15,685 nucleotides of DNA from Anaeromyces robustus (taxonomy: Eukaryota; Neocallimastigomycota; Neocallimastigomycetes; Neocallimastigales; Neocallimastigaceae), in the NCBI GenBank assembly GCA_002104895.1, contig MCFG01000615.1, positions 7,501-23,185 on the forward strand. Direction: 5' to 3'. The translations under genes were made by a program, and so were the position numbers. Shown in pieces: positions 1 through 9,385 of the stretch. Position 1 is the stretch's first letter. Each line of letters starts with the position of its first letter. The notes under the pieces are model-generated. The model was not told the DNA's origin, did no database searches, and saw only the letters and a program-made list of their open reading frames with translations.

Positions 1-1
1 G

Positions 2-3000
2 CCAAGCAATCCATTTTCAGATTGTCATTCAACAAATGTCAATTATCCTACTGGCTCGATAAAAGAACGTTCAAATTTTTTTGAAAAACAAGCACAATTA
101 AATAATCAAAATAATATATTAAAATCACCTCTTTTAAGACCATCTGTTAAAAATACATTACCATTATCTCCAAAATTAAGACAAGGACCAAATAGTTTTC
201 AAAAACAACAAATAAATTCATATAATAATAACTCAACATCTACTACAAATGATATTTTGAATAATAGACAAAGTAATGAAATAGATAATCCATTTTCAGA
301 TTCGAATAAAATAGCAATTTCCCCATCTGATGATGGAAGCCCAACTACAAATAATTTATTAAATCCTAATAATATTCCAAATAATAATATAAATAGACCA
401 CCTTCTCCAGTGGTTCCAAATAAACCATTAGCACTTCGAACTTCACCACGTGTTGGTACAACAGGTATTGCTTCACCTACTTTTAAAGCTGTAGGTGTAA
501 CAACTAATTCAAATAATAAGCGATTTAGTGATGTTAATCCGCAAACTGTTGGATTAACTAACGACCTTAAAAAACTTCATTTAAATATCACTAAAACTAA
601 GAATGCAGACAATGCTCTTATAAATCCATTTTCTCCTGTTGAAACAACTCCATCATCTGTAACTAGTGATGAATATGGTACAGGAACTTCTCCATTAATT
701 AATAATCATAGTACAAATAAATTATCAATGAGAGCTAATTATCTTATAAATAATAAAGATAAAGGTACTTCAGCGTTTGCTACAGTTCCAAAAAATGAAA
801 CATCAAATGATAATATGAGTAATGGCCATCTTACAACAGCTCAATATACTTTATCTCCAGAAGGAATTCATCCAAGTCAAACTTACATAAATCCATCCTT
901 AAAATCTATTCCAATACCAAAATCATCAACTATATCAGGTAGCCCTCACTCTTTCCGTCAAGGTATACCAGTATTAGAACCATCACCGGCTTCCAAATTA
1001 GCAGCAGCTAATGCAGCCAATACAGCCAATACTATTAAGCATGCAACTACTGTATCTATGACTAGCAATATTCAACAACCTCCACCACTTCCAGAACGTC
1101 CACCACTTCCAGAACGCCCACCACTTCCAGAACGTCCAAATCAATTCCAAATTGATGGTATACATGCTAGTAATTCAATAGCTAATCCTTCTGGTGATAA
1201 AATTGCAACTAGACGTGCAGTTATTAATATTGATGCATCCAAATCTAATAGAGCACCACCATATGCTAGTGGTTATAGTAAAATTGATTTATCTACTAAA
1301 CATCATTCAAAATGTATTGCATTCTGTAATCAATATTTATTCTCTGGTAGTTCAAATCTTTCAGTTTATAATACAAAGACTGGAATGCCAAGTAATGTGG
1401 TTACAATTGATGAAAAAATTAAAATTACAAGTATATTACTTATTCCAGGTAAATATTTAATTGATGAAGGTAATATTATATGGGTTGGATGTGATAAGGG
1501 TTTTATCTATGAAATTGATAATAATACATCAAGAATTATTCATACTTATTCATTATCTTCAACTCCTATCGTTGGTATGTTTTATAGCAATGATAAAATA
1601 TGGGCTGTTTCTGAAAAAAATCTTGCAGTTTGGACAAGAGATGTAACTAATCATAATTTTTCTTTAACTAATCAACCAACAACTCAATGTAGTATTGATA
1701 TACCTGAGTTCGATAATGCTTATGTTTTAGATGATAAACTTTGGCTTTGTAATCAAAAACTATTGACTGTAATGGGTCCTTATCCACATTTCACTAATAA
1801 AAAATCTGTTAATTTAAAAGTTCTAATGGGTAAAATTACATGTATTGCAGAAGCTGGCTTTAATTCTCATGAAATATATACTGGTCATGATGATGGTAGA
1901 ATTACTATCTGGGATACTGAGAATGTTGTTTCAAAAGAAGTATTCAGTGTATCTTATTATAATATCACATCTATTCTTACTGTTAATGAAAAACATGTTT
2001 GGGTTGGTTTATCGACAGGTAAAATTTGTGTTTTTGATATATCAGTTAAACCATGGAAGAAAATTAAGGACTTCGAAGCTCATTTCCATTCAGGTGTAAA
2101 TCAATTAGTTCTTGATCCATTTAATCCATATGCTTTAGTACCACCATATACTTCTGTAGGAAATTCATCGCTTTCCGTTGTTGCAAGTTTATCTGATGAA
2201 GGTGATGTTCGTTTTTGGGATGCTTTCTTATCTGAAGATTATATTAATAATTTAATTATGGATCAAGAATCGTATTATTCAGAAAGATATGACCTAACTG
2301 TTTTTGTAACTACTTATAATTGTGATTCTACAAAGCCACAGGAATTATTAACAGATGATTTTAACAAGAAATTCTTTGATAATTGGTTTAAGATTATTGA
2401 ATCACCAGATATTATTGTTGTTGGTTTACAAGAAATCGTTGATCTTGAAAGTAAAACAGTTAATGCTAAATCATTCTTCAAAAAAGCAAAAAAGAAGAGT
2501 AAGAAGGAAAAGTTAGATAATCGACAACAAATTTGGGTAGATGCTATTACCAATAATTTATTAACTTCTCAAAATGAAAAATATGAAAATATTAGTTGTA
2601 CTCAAATGGTAGGTCTTTTCTTAGCTGTATTTGTTAAACCAGCTTTAAAGGATCATATTTCCTGTATTCATGTTGATACAGTAGAAACTGGTTTAAAGGG
2701 TTATCATGGAAATAAAGGTTCTATTGCTTTGAGAATGTTAATTGATGATTCCTCTATTTGTATTATAAATACTCATTTAGCAGCTCATCAAGATCAAGTT
2801 GTAGCTAGAAATAATGATGTTGTTACAATTATGAATGAAACTAAATTCCCACCACATGATAAACCATGTTGTTATGTTAATGGTGGTGATGGTTCACAAA
2901 TTATGGATTATGAAAATGTATTTTGGTTTGGTGATATGAATTATAGAATTGATCCTACTAATAATTTAACTAGAGAAGATATTATAAAAATGGCCACTGA

Positions 3001-3493
3001 AGGAAGATTTGATGAATTAATTAAAATGGATCAATTCCATAATATACATTCTACTGATACAGGATTCCCACTTTATCCATTAATTGAAGGAAAAATCAAT
3101 TTTGCTCCTACTTTCAAATATGATATCGGTTTTAATCATTATGATACATCTGAAAAACAAAGAATTCCATCATGGTGTGATAGAATTTTATATCGTGGTA
3201 CTATACAACAATTAAATTACCAAAGACATGAATGTACTGCTTCTGATCATCGTCCTGTTAGTAGTTCCTTTAAATTGTCTATTAAAAAGATGAATTTAAA
3301 TAAATATCAACAAATTAAGAACCATTGTTATGAACCATGTAGTAAATATCTTGAAAATTTGGTTGATCAGGAAAAAATAAGATGGGTTATGAGAAGGACA
3401 CATCAATCTCATGCACAAGCTGAGGCTTTACTAAAAAGTTATAATTATAATATTGATTTATTAATTGAAAGTCGAGCTATTGAAGCAGTTTAA
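2..3493 (+). CDS. Inositol polyphosphate 5-phosphatase, WD40-IPPc-UBA-like (5' end outside window)
   Basis: Predicted phosphoinositide/inositol-phosphate 5-phosphatase, removing the 5-phosphate from substrates such as PI(4,5)P2 at membranes. The frame is open from base 2 with no in-frame ATG before the body, so the start lies beyond the window; at least 1163 codons are present, ending in TAA. In order: a Ser/Asn/Pro-rich disordered region (2-1290) with three NPF motifs and three PPLPER repeats; a WD40-type region (about 1300-2240; for example GHDDGRITIWD and DEGDVRFWD); the IPPc domain (about 2288-3270); and a UBA-like helical tail (about 3365-3484). Catalytic signatures are intact: GLQE (2423-2434), GYHGNKGS, NTHLAAH, WFGDMNYR (2924-2947), PSWCDR (3167-3184) and SDHRP (3242-3256). 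A basic insert KKAKKKSKKEK lies near 2485. The WD40-IPPc order is known from fungal and plant type II 5-phosphatases. No intron is seen. The UBA call is the least certain part. Confidence 0.9.
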   Translation, partial: PSNPFSDCHSTNVNYPTGSIKERSNFFEKQAQLNNQNNILKSPLLRPSVKNTLPLSPKLRQGPNSFQKQQINSYNNNSTSTTNDILNNRQSNEIDNPFSDSNKIAISPSDDGSPTTNNLLNPNNIPNNNINRPPSPVVPNKPLALRTSPRVGTTGIASPTFKAVGVTTNSNNKRFSDVNPQTVGLTNDLKKLHLNITKTKNADNALINPFSPVETTPSSVTSDEYGTGTSPLINNHSTNKLSMRANYLINNKDKGTSAFATVPKNETSNDNMSNGHLTTAQYTLSPEGIHPSQTYINPSLKSIPIPKSSTISGSPHSFRQGIPVLEPSPASKLAAANAANTANTIKHATTVSMTSNIQQPPPLPERPPLPERPPLPERPNQFQIDGIHASNSIANPSGDKIATRRAVINIDASKSNRAPPYASGYSKIDLSTKHHSKCIAFCNQYLFSGSSNLSVYNTKTGMPSNVVTIDEKIKITSILLIPGKYLIDEGNIIWVGCDKGFIYEIDNNTSRIIHTYSLSSTPIVGMFYSNDKIWAVSEKNLAVWTRDVTNHNFSLTNQPTTQCSIDIPEFDNAYVLDDKLWLCNQKLLTVMGPYPHFTNKKSVNLKVLMGKITCIAEAGFNSHEIYTGHDDGRITIWDTENVVSKEVFSVSYYNITSILTVNEKHVWVGLSTGKICVFDISVKPWKKIKDFEAHFHSGVNQLVLDPFNPYALVPPYTSVGNSSLSVVASLSDEGDVRFWDAFLSEDYINNLIMDQESYYSERYDLTVFVTTYNCDSTKPQELLTDDFNKKFFDNWFKIIESPDIIVVGLQEIVDLESKTVNAKSFFKKAKKKSKKEKLDNRQQIWVDAITNNLLTSQNEKYENISCTQMVGLFLAVFVKPALKDHISCIHVDTVETGLKGYHGNKGSIALRMLIDDSSICIINTHLAAHQDQVVARNNDVVTIMNETKFPPHDKPCCYVNGGDGSQIMDYENVFWFGDMNYRIDPTNNLTREDIIKMATEGRFDELIKMDQFHNIHSTDTGFPLYPLIEGKINFAPTFKYDIGFNHYDTSEKQRIPSWCDRILYRGTIQQLNYQRHECTASDHRPVSSSFKLSIKKMNLNKYQQIKNHCYEPCSKYLENLVDQEKIRWVMRRTHQSHAQAEALLKSYNYNIDLLIESRAIEAV
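1082..1138 (+). repeat. Three tandem 18-bp repeats encoding PPLPER
   Basis: The unit ccaccacttccagaacgt occurs three times (1082-1099, 1100-1117, 1118-1135; one C/T difference) followed by a further Pro codon. It encodes PPLPER three times, each matching the class II SH3-ligand pattern PxxPxR. It lies in the disordered N-terminal part of the 5-phosphatase. SH3 binding is inferred from the motif only. Confidence 0.85.
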
Positions 3494-3720
3494 AAAGAAA
3501 ACAACAACAACAACAACAGAAAACAAAAAACAAAAAACAAAAAATTAAAATAATATATAAAAGATAAAAAAATAAATCATCCCTTTTTATTTAATTATAT
3601 AATAATAATAATAATTGAAATAAATAATAACAATAATTATCATAATAAAACATTTTTATAATCATAATAATTATATCATAAAAATAATATAGTAATATAA
3701 ATAAATATTAAATATAGTAA

Positions 3721-4095
3721 TTTTTTTTTTTAATTATTTTTACAAATAAATATCTTTTATTTATATTTTATATTTTTTTTTTTTTATTTTTTTTAAAAAA
3801 AAGAAAAAAAAATAAAAAAAAAAAAACTATAAAATATAACAGAAAAAAAAAATAAAAATAAAACAAAAAAACAAAAAACAATAATAATAATAATATAAAA
3901 AAGAACAAAGAACAAAAAAACTAAAAACAAAAAATAAATAAGAAAAAAAAATAACAAAAGACAAAAAACAAAACAAAACCAAGCAAAAAAAAAAAAAAAA
4001 AAGCAAAAAAAAAAAAAAAAAAACAAAAAAAAAAAAAAAAAACAAAAAAAAAAAAAAAGATTAATAAATTATAAAAAAAAAAAAATTGTAATAAA
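3721..4095. repeat. Poly(T) to poly(A) switch with a ~20-bp periodic A-tract array
   Basis: T-runs at 3721-3794 are followed directly by A-runs on the same strand, giving a near-palindrome centred near 3794. From about 3984 to 4058 there are four successive A-runs of 18, 19, 18 and 15 bases separated only by GC, C and C, a roughly 20-bp period. Such rigid A-tracts usually exclude nucleosomes; that role here is inference. Confidence 0.75.
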
Positions 4096-4297
4096 AACAA
4101 AATATCATTAATATATTATAATAATAATGAATTTTTCTTTTTATACTATCATACACATTACATAATTAGATATAAAATTATTTATGTGAATAGTTTGTTA
4201 CACACAAATAAATAATTAATAAATAATCAAATTTAAATAAAAACTAAACATATATATATAAACTGTGTAAAATATTCATGGTAATTTATATGAAAAA

Positions 4298-4328
<31 letters not shown>

Positions 4329-4540
4329 TTGACCGTTTTATTTATTTGATTGTTTTATTTGTTTGTTTTATATTTTTTACTTAGTGTTTTTATTAATTAA
4401 AGAATATTTTAGAAATTTGATTAATGTGGTATATTAAAAAGTTTTATTCAATTTATTTTAAATAAATATTTCTATGGTTTTCTTTTTAATGGATTATATA
4501 TATATATATATTTATTAGATTGAATATATATAATATATAA

Positions 4541-4693
<153 letters not shown>

Positions 4694-4867
4694 ATTCATA
4701 CAAATTTTGTTTTTGCTAAATAATATATATTTTTATATTTTTAATTTTAATATATATTATTTTAATTGACATTTGAATTAATATTTGAAATTTACTTTAG
4801 TTTTACATTTCTTATTAAAAGATATTAGAAAAATAAAAAAATATATCATATTAAATATTAAATAAAA

Positions 4868-7800
4868 ATGGACGAGCAAAATTCTCCAATGAACATTTTG
4901 GCTAGAGCTCAAATCGTATGATATAATTTATTAAACCTCTTTATTTTTTTTTTTTTATTTTTTTTTTTTTTTTTATAAAAATATATATATAAATGTATTT
5001 AAATAATAAATATATTCAAATAATAATATGGATAAAAAGCTTTTAAATAATTAATATTAAATATTTATTATGAATTCTAAAAATATTATTATTATGATTT
5101 TTTTTTTTCTATTACAAATGTAACATTCACCTCACTTTTTCCCCCTTATTTTATACTATATTGTTTATGTTAGGCCATTACTAGAAAAGAGTATAAAACG
5201 GCAGCTGAAACATTTACACAATTAATGACCTTATATCCACAAATGTCAAAAGCACTACCGTTACTTTCTCGTTGTACTTGTTATTTTGAACTCAAAGAAG
5301 TAATTATATATAATTGTTAATTATAATTATAATAATATATATGTATATATATTTTATTTTTTTTTATTGAATATATATTTTTAAAATTAAAATTGTATTG
5401 TATAGCTTTTATTAATTTTTTTTATTATATTATATAATAATATATGATATATATTATGGAATTATAATTATCCTATTATAAATATTTTTTAAATAGTTTG
5501 AAAAATGTATTGATGATGCGAAAGAGGTTTTGAATTTCCCGGATCAACCCTATCCTGAAGGTTGCTAAAAATAAAAATAATAAATATAAAGTTATAATTT
5601 AATAGTTTGAAATTTATAATTTTGAAGAATATTAATGTAATATTTATTTAAATAATGTTAAAAATTCAACAACAATAACAATAATAATGATATATTTACT
5701 ATATATAGAATTGGTCAGTGGTAGTGGTTGTTATACAACTCATTCAGCTGCTAATTTCCATATTGCTAGGGGTAATTTATTTTAAAACTATATACAATAA
5801 TATATTTGATTATAAGTTATATATTAAAATTTAAAAGTATTAATGATATACATATGCTATTATTATTATTATTATTATTATTATTTAATATCATTATAAC
5901 AATAATAACAATAATAAAAATAAAGCCTATAGACAATTAGGGGATGAAGCTAGTTTTAATAAATATCAAAAAGCAGCATCAAAAGTAGCTCAAGCTAATG
6001 CTATGGATGTTAGTAAAGCACAAGATATAAGAATGGAAGGTAATAAATTCTTTGAAAAAGGTGATACTGAAAAAGCTATGGAAAAATATAAAGAAGCTCT
6101 TAAAATTGATCCAACAAGTGAAATTATTTGTGGTAATATCTGTACTATTCATTATAAAAATGATGAAATGGATGAAGCTGAATTTTATGCTAATGAATGT
6201 ATTAGATTAAATCCAACATGGCCAAAAGGTTACTTTAAGAAAGGTATTTATACTTAATAATTTATTATTATAATTTATAGAATTCTTGATATAAGCATTA
6301 TTTATATTGATAATAATTATAATTATATTGAAATTGATAATTTATAATAAACATAATTTATATTGAGAACATAATTTATATTGAGATAATATTAATATAA
6401 TTATTCGAATATTATTTTTATATATAAAAATATTAGGAATGGTTTTATTAAAAAAAGGTGAATATTTAGATTCTATGAATTGTTTTATTAAAGGTCTTGA
6501 ATTAGCACCTGATGATGTTGAAATGAAAAAGTTATATATGAAAACTTCAGAATTATGTCAAAATGGTTCAAAGTTAGGTGGTTTTAATAAAAGAGTTATG
6601 GGTATTTTAATGGAAGTTCAAAGCCGTTCATGGGTATATATATATATAAATATATTAATTTTTTAAGTGAAAAATATTAATTATTTATTTTTTATATATT
6701 TTTATTCATTTTATAAATTTCTTACAAAAAAAAAAAAAAAAAAAAAAAATAAATAAAAAAAAAATAGGATGTTTTATCTTGGTATATTGAAAATTATAAA
6801 GATATAACTTTTATTCCATATAGTGAATATAGTAAGAAATTTATAGAAAATTTTGACAAATATGATTTTAAAAAATCAGTAGAAAATGCTGTTAAAACTA
6901 AATATTCAGATTATAAGAGGGACAAAAATCTTAAAGAATTTTTATCATCAAAGGTAAATATATAGTAATAATTTTATGTATTTTATACAATAAATTATAT
7001 ATAATATAAAATTAATTAAAATAATAAAGGTTTATCTTATCAGTAATTATTAATTACAGAAAATATTAAATATATATATATATATATTTTATTTACATTT
7101 ATTTTATTTAAATTTATTTTATTTAAATTTATTTTATTTATTTTATTATATAATTATTTAATATTATAAGGATAATAATTATGAAGCTATTTATAAGAAG
7201 AGTAGTAATGGATCAAAAGAAATGACTGTTTATGATTATGTATTAAAAGCTGATTCTTTAATTTCATTTTCTTATTTCTTAACGTTAGTGAAATTAGCTT
7301 ATCCAGATGTTAGTGACTGGAATTTAGTTGTAACTTTCTCATATCCAGAAAGTCCAAGAGATGTTTCAGGTATACCAAATAATCCAATTTATGGAACATT
7401 TATATCTAAAGAAGAAAAATTAATTATAGATGTTTATTGTGAAACTACAAATCTTTTTGGTGGACTTCAATCTTTCAAAGATCTTATGAAAATGAATATT
7501 GAACAACAAAAAGGCATTTATGATAGAAATAAAAAAGATACTTTTGATAATATGAGCCAAGTAGTTACCCTTTATACTTTTGATAAAGAATATTTATATA
7601 ATGAATTTTTAGAAAGTTATATGGCAGGAGAAAAACTTCAATATGAACTTAAACATAAAATTAATACTAAAGATAAAACAAAATCAAAATCAAAAGCAAA
7701 ACCAAAATCTAAATCGAATGATATATCCAGATTACCTGATTCATCAACTTCTAGTCTTGAATTAGATAAAGAAGATATAATAGATATAAGTAGTAAAAGC

Positions 7801-8109
7801 AAAGTTGATGAAAATAAAAATAATCAAGAATCCAATAAAAGTAAACTTACAAAAAGAAATATTAAAAAGAGAAAAGAAATTAAGGTTGAACAAATACCAT
7901 TAAATCCATATGAAAATAAAAAACCTGATAATATCATTGTACAAAAATATAAAGAACTATCTCAAAAACGTTATTATCGTATAATCGAAAATACCATTTT
8001 ATTCTTTATTATTCTTGCTGGTGTTAAATATTATTCAAAAATTTTAAGTTTCATCTATGGAAAAGCATTTTCATTAGCTGGTGATGCTTTGAAATTGTTA
8101 AGAGAGTAA
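4868..8109 (+). CDS. Membrane-anchored TPR co-chaperone-like protein, 8 exons, 646 aa
   Basis: Exons: 4868-4915, 5174-5299, 5497-5560, 5709-5771, 5926-6243, 6437-6633, 6768-6953, 7171-8109. All introns are GT-AG; the joined length is 1941 nt, divisible by three, without internal stop. Start: first ATG, in an A-rich context. The N-terminal ~260 residues are TPR helices in two blocks. The second block (about 130-250) has the carboxylate-clamp pattern R136, N140, N171, K201, K205 at exactly the spacing of the K-N-N-K-R clamp of HOP/STI1-type TPRs, which binds the EEVD tail of Hsp70/Hsp90; two positions are conservative Lys/Arg swaps. Residues about 273-490 form a region I do not recognise. A Lys/Ser-rich linker follows, then a hydrophobic stretch (about 607-631) after basic residues, about 15-20 residues from the C-terminus, suggesting a tail anchor. 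The exact family, target membrane (ER or mitochondrial) and client are unknown. Confidence 0.85.
5561..5708 (+). other. Intron 3 of the TPR gene with unusual donor GTTGCT
   Basis: Without this intron the frame stops four bases after the donor (CCT GAA GGT TGC TAA). The other six introns (4916-5173, 5300-5496, 5772-5925, 6244-6436, 6634-6767, 6954-7170) start GTA; this one starts GTTGCT. The acceptor atatatag is normal, and splicing restores the downstream TPR frame. Confidence 0.7.
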
Positions 8110-8123
8110 TTAAAATTAATTAA

Positions 8124-8163
<40 letters not shown>

Positions 8164-8426
8164 CAAAAATATAGAAAAATATAAAAAAAATCCAGTGGAA
8201 TAAAAAAAATTTTTTTTTGCATTTAAAAAAAAATTTTCTTAATTGAATTTATAATAATAATAATAATTTTTTTTTTTAAATAATACATATTTATATAAAA
8301 TAATTATTATGTACATATCTAAATAATTTTGTAAATTATTTAAATATATTTTATATTTTATTTACTGTTAATAAGTTCGTTTATAATTTTATATTCGATA
8401 AATAATAAATAATAAATAATAAATAA

Positions 8427-8494
<68 letters not shown>

Positions 8495-9216
8495 AATAAG
8501 TAATTAATTAATAAATAAGTAATTAATAATTAGAAATAATAATAATACTAGCAATAAATAAAAAAAGATGCATAAAAATTTTAAAAATAAAAGATATGTA
8601 TAATAAAAAATATATTTTTAACTACTGTAAATTATATCATTTTTTAGAAAAAATAAAAAGTACAAAAGCTTCAGATGGATTTATCTATATAAAAATAAAA
8701 TTATATCAGATTTATTATTATTATTATTTTTTTTTTGAAATCTTATTGAACATGTTGATTTAATACTTTAAATACAAACATACTAAAGTGCTATAACATC
8801 TGTATGATTTTTTATTTTATTACATAGATGATACCATGGTTATATTTGTATTTAAATTATTAATAAAGTAAACAGAAAAATTATTGTAAACATTAAAAAT
8901 CTACATAAATCACTTGAATATTGTAATAGAAGAAAAAAAAATTTTTTTTTTTGATTATATTAGATTGTATATATATTTGAAATGTATATATAGAATAATT
9001 TGTAATAATCTTGGCATATAAAAAGTGTATAAAAAAGTGTATGTACAAATTCATATTTTTGAGTAATTTGTTTATACTCTCTCTTAGAATTTGATTAATT
9101 AATATTTTATATTTTATTTATTAAGAACCCACATATTAATAATTACATTATTAGTAAACATTTTATATTAACTATCTATAATAATTTTACATATATTAAT
9201 CATATATATCAGGTGA
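8110..9216. other. Intergenic AT-rich region with microsatellites, no gene seen
   Basis: The region holds the 3' UTR of the TPR gene and unassigned AT-rich DNA. Simple repeats include (AAT)n at about 8126-8160 and a (TAAA)n run at about 8428-8491, preceded by TAAATAA units. I found no ORF with recognisable composition, no tRNA and no LTR copy here. The right end abuts the putative copia LTR. Confidence 0.7.
8396..8500. repeat. (TAAATAA)n/(TAAA)n microsatellite
   Basis: A few TAAATAA heptamers run into about 16 copies of TAAA, then decay into TAA units. Same repeat class as the array at 4541-4693. Confidence 0.85.
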
Positions 9217-9372
9217 TGTAATAATACGCCACTCTGTACATTTTAATAAAATAAATTTATACATTAACAATATTTTTATGATACTTAAATATTTATAACT
9301 ATATAAGAATAAACATAATATTTATTATAATATTTATTATATATTAATATATATTAAACTTTATTTCTAACA
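9217..9372 (-). mobile_element. Putative 3' LTR of the Ty1/copia element
   Basis: On the - strand the LTR starts TGTTAGAAAT directly after a polypurine tract, the normal copia layout. The inner (right) boundary at 9372 is therefore well supported. The outer boundary is a guess: TGTAAT at 9217 would end the - strand LTR in ATTACA and give a short TGTNA/TNACA terminal inverted repeat and a length of about 156 bp; TGATG at 9214 is an alternative. The partner 5' LTR is not in the window. Confidence 0.55.
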
Positions 9373-9380
9373 CTCCCCCT
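9373..9380 (-). other. Polypurine tract of the copia element
   Basis: On the - strand this reads AGGGGGAG, five bases after the RT/RNase H stop codon and directly before TGTTAG. It is the most GC-rich point of the area and matches the purine tract that primes plus-strand synthesis in Ty1/copia elements. Confidence 0.8.
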
Positions 9381-9385
9381 AAAGT

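Noticed and set aside
257-259. Start of the 5-phosphatase at 257
   Set aside because: The codon is TTG and the frame stays open with similar Ser/Asn-rich sequence and an NPF motif back to base 2; the real start is outside the window.
2314-2553. - strand ORF opposite the 5-phosphatase
   Set aside because: Lies wholly antisense to a strongly supported coding frame and has no recognisable motif; same for the short + strand frames inside the same gene and those opposite the copia RT.
3793-4045. Overlapping - strand ORFs rich in Phe
   Set aside because: They are translations of long A/T homopolymer runs with no amino-acid diversity and no start context.
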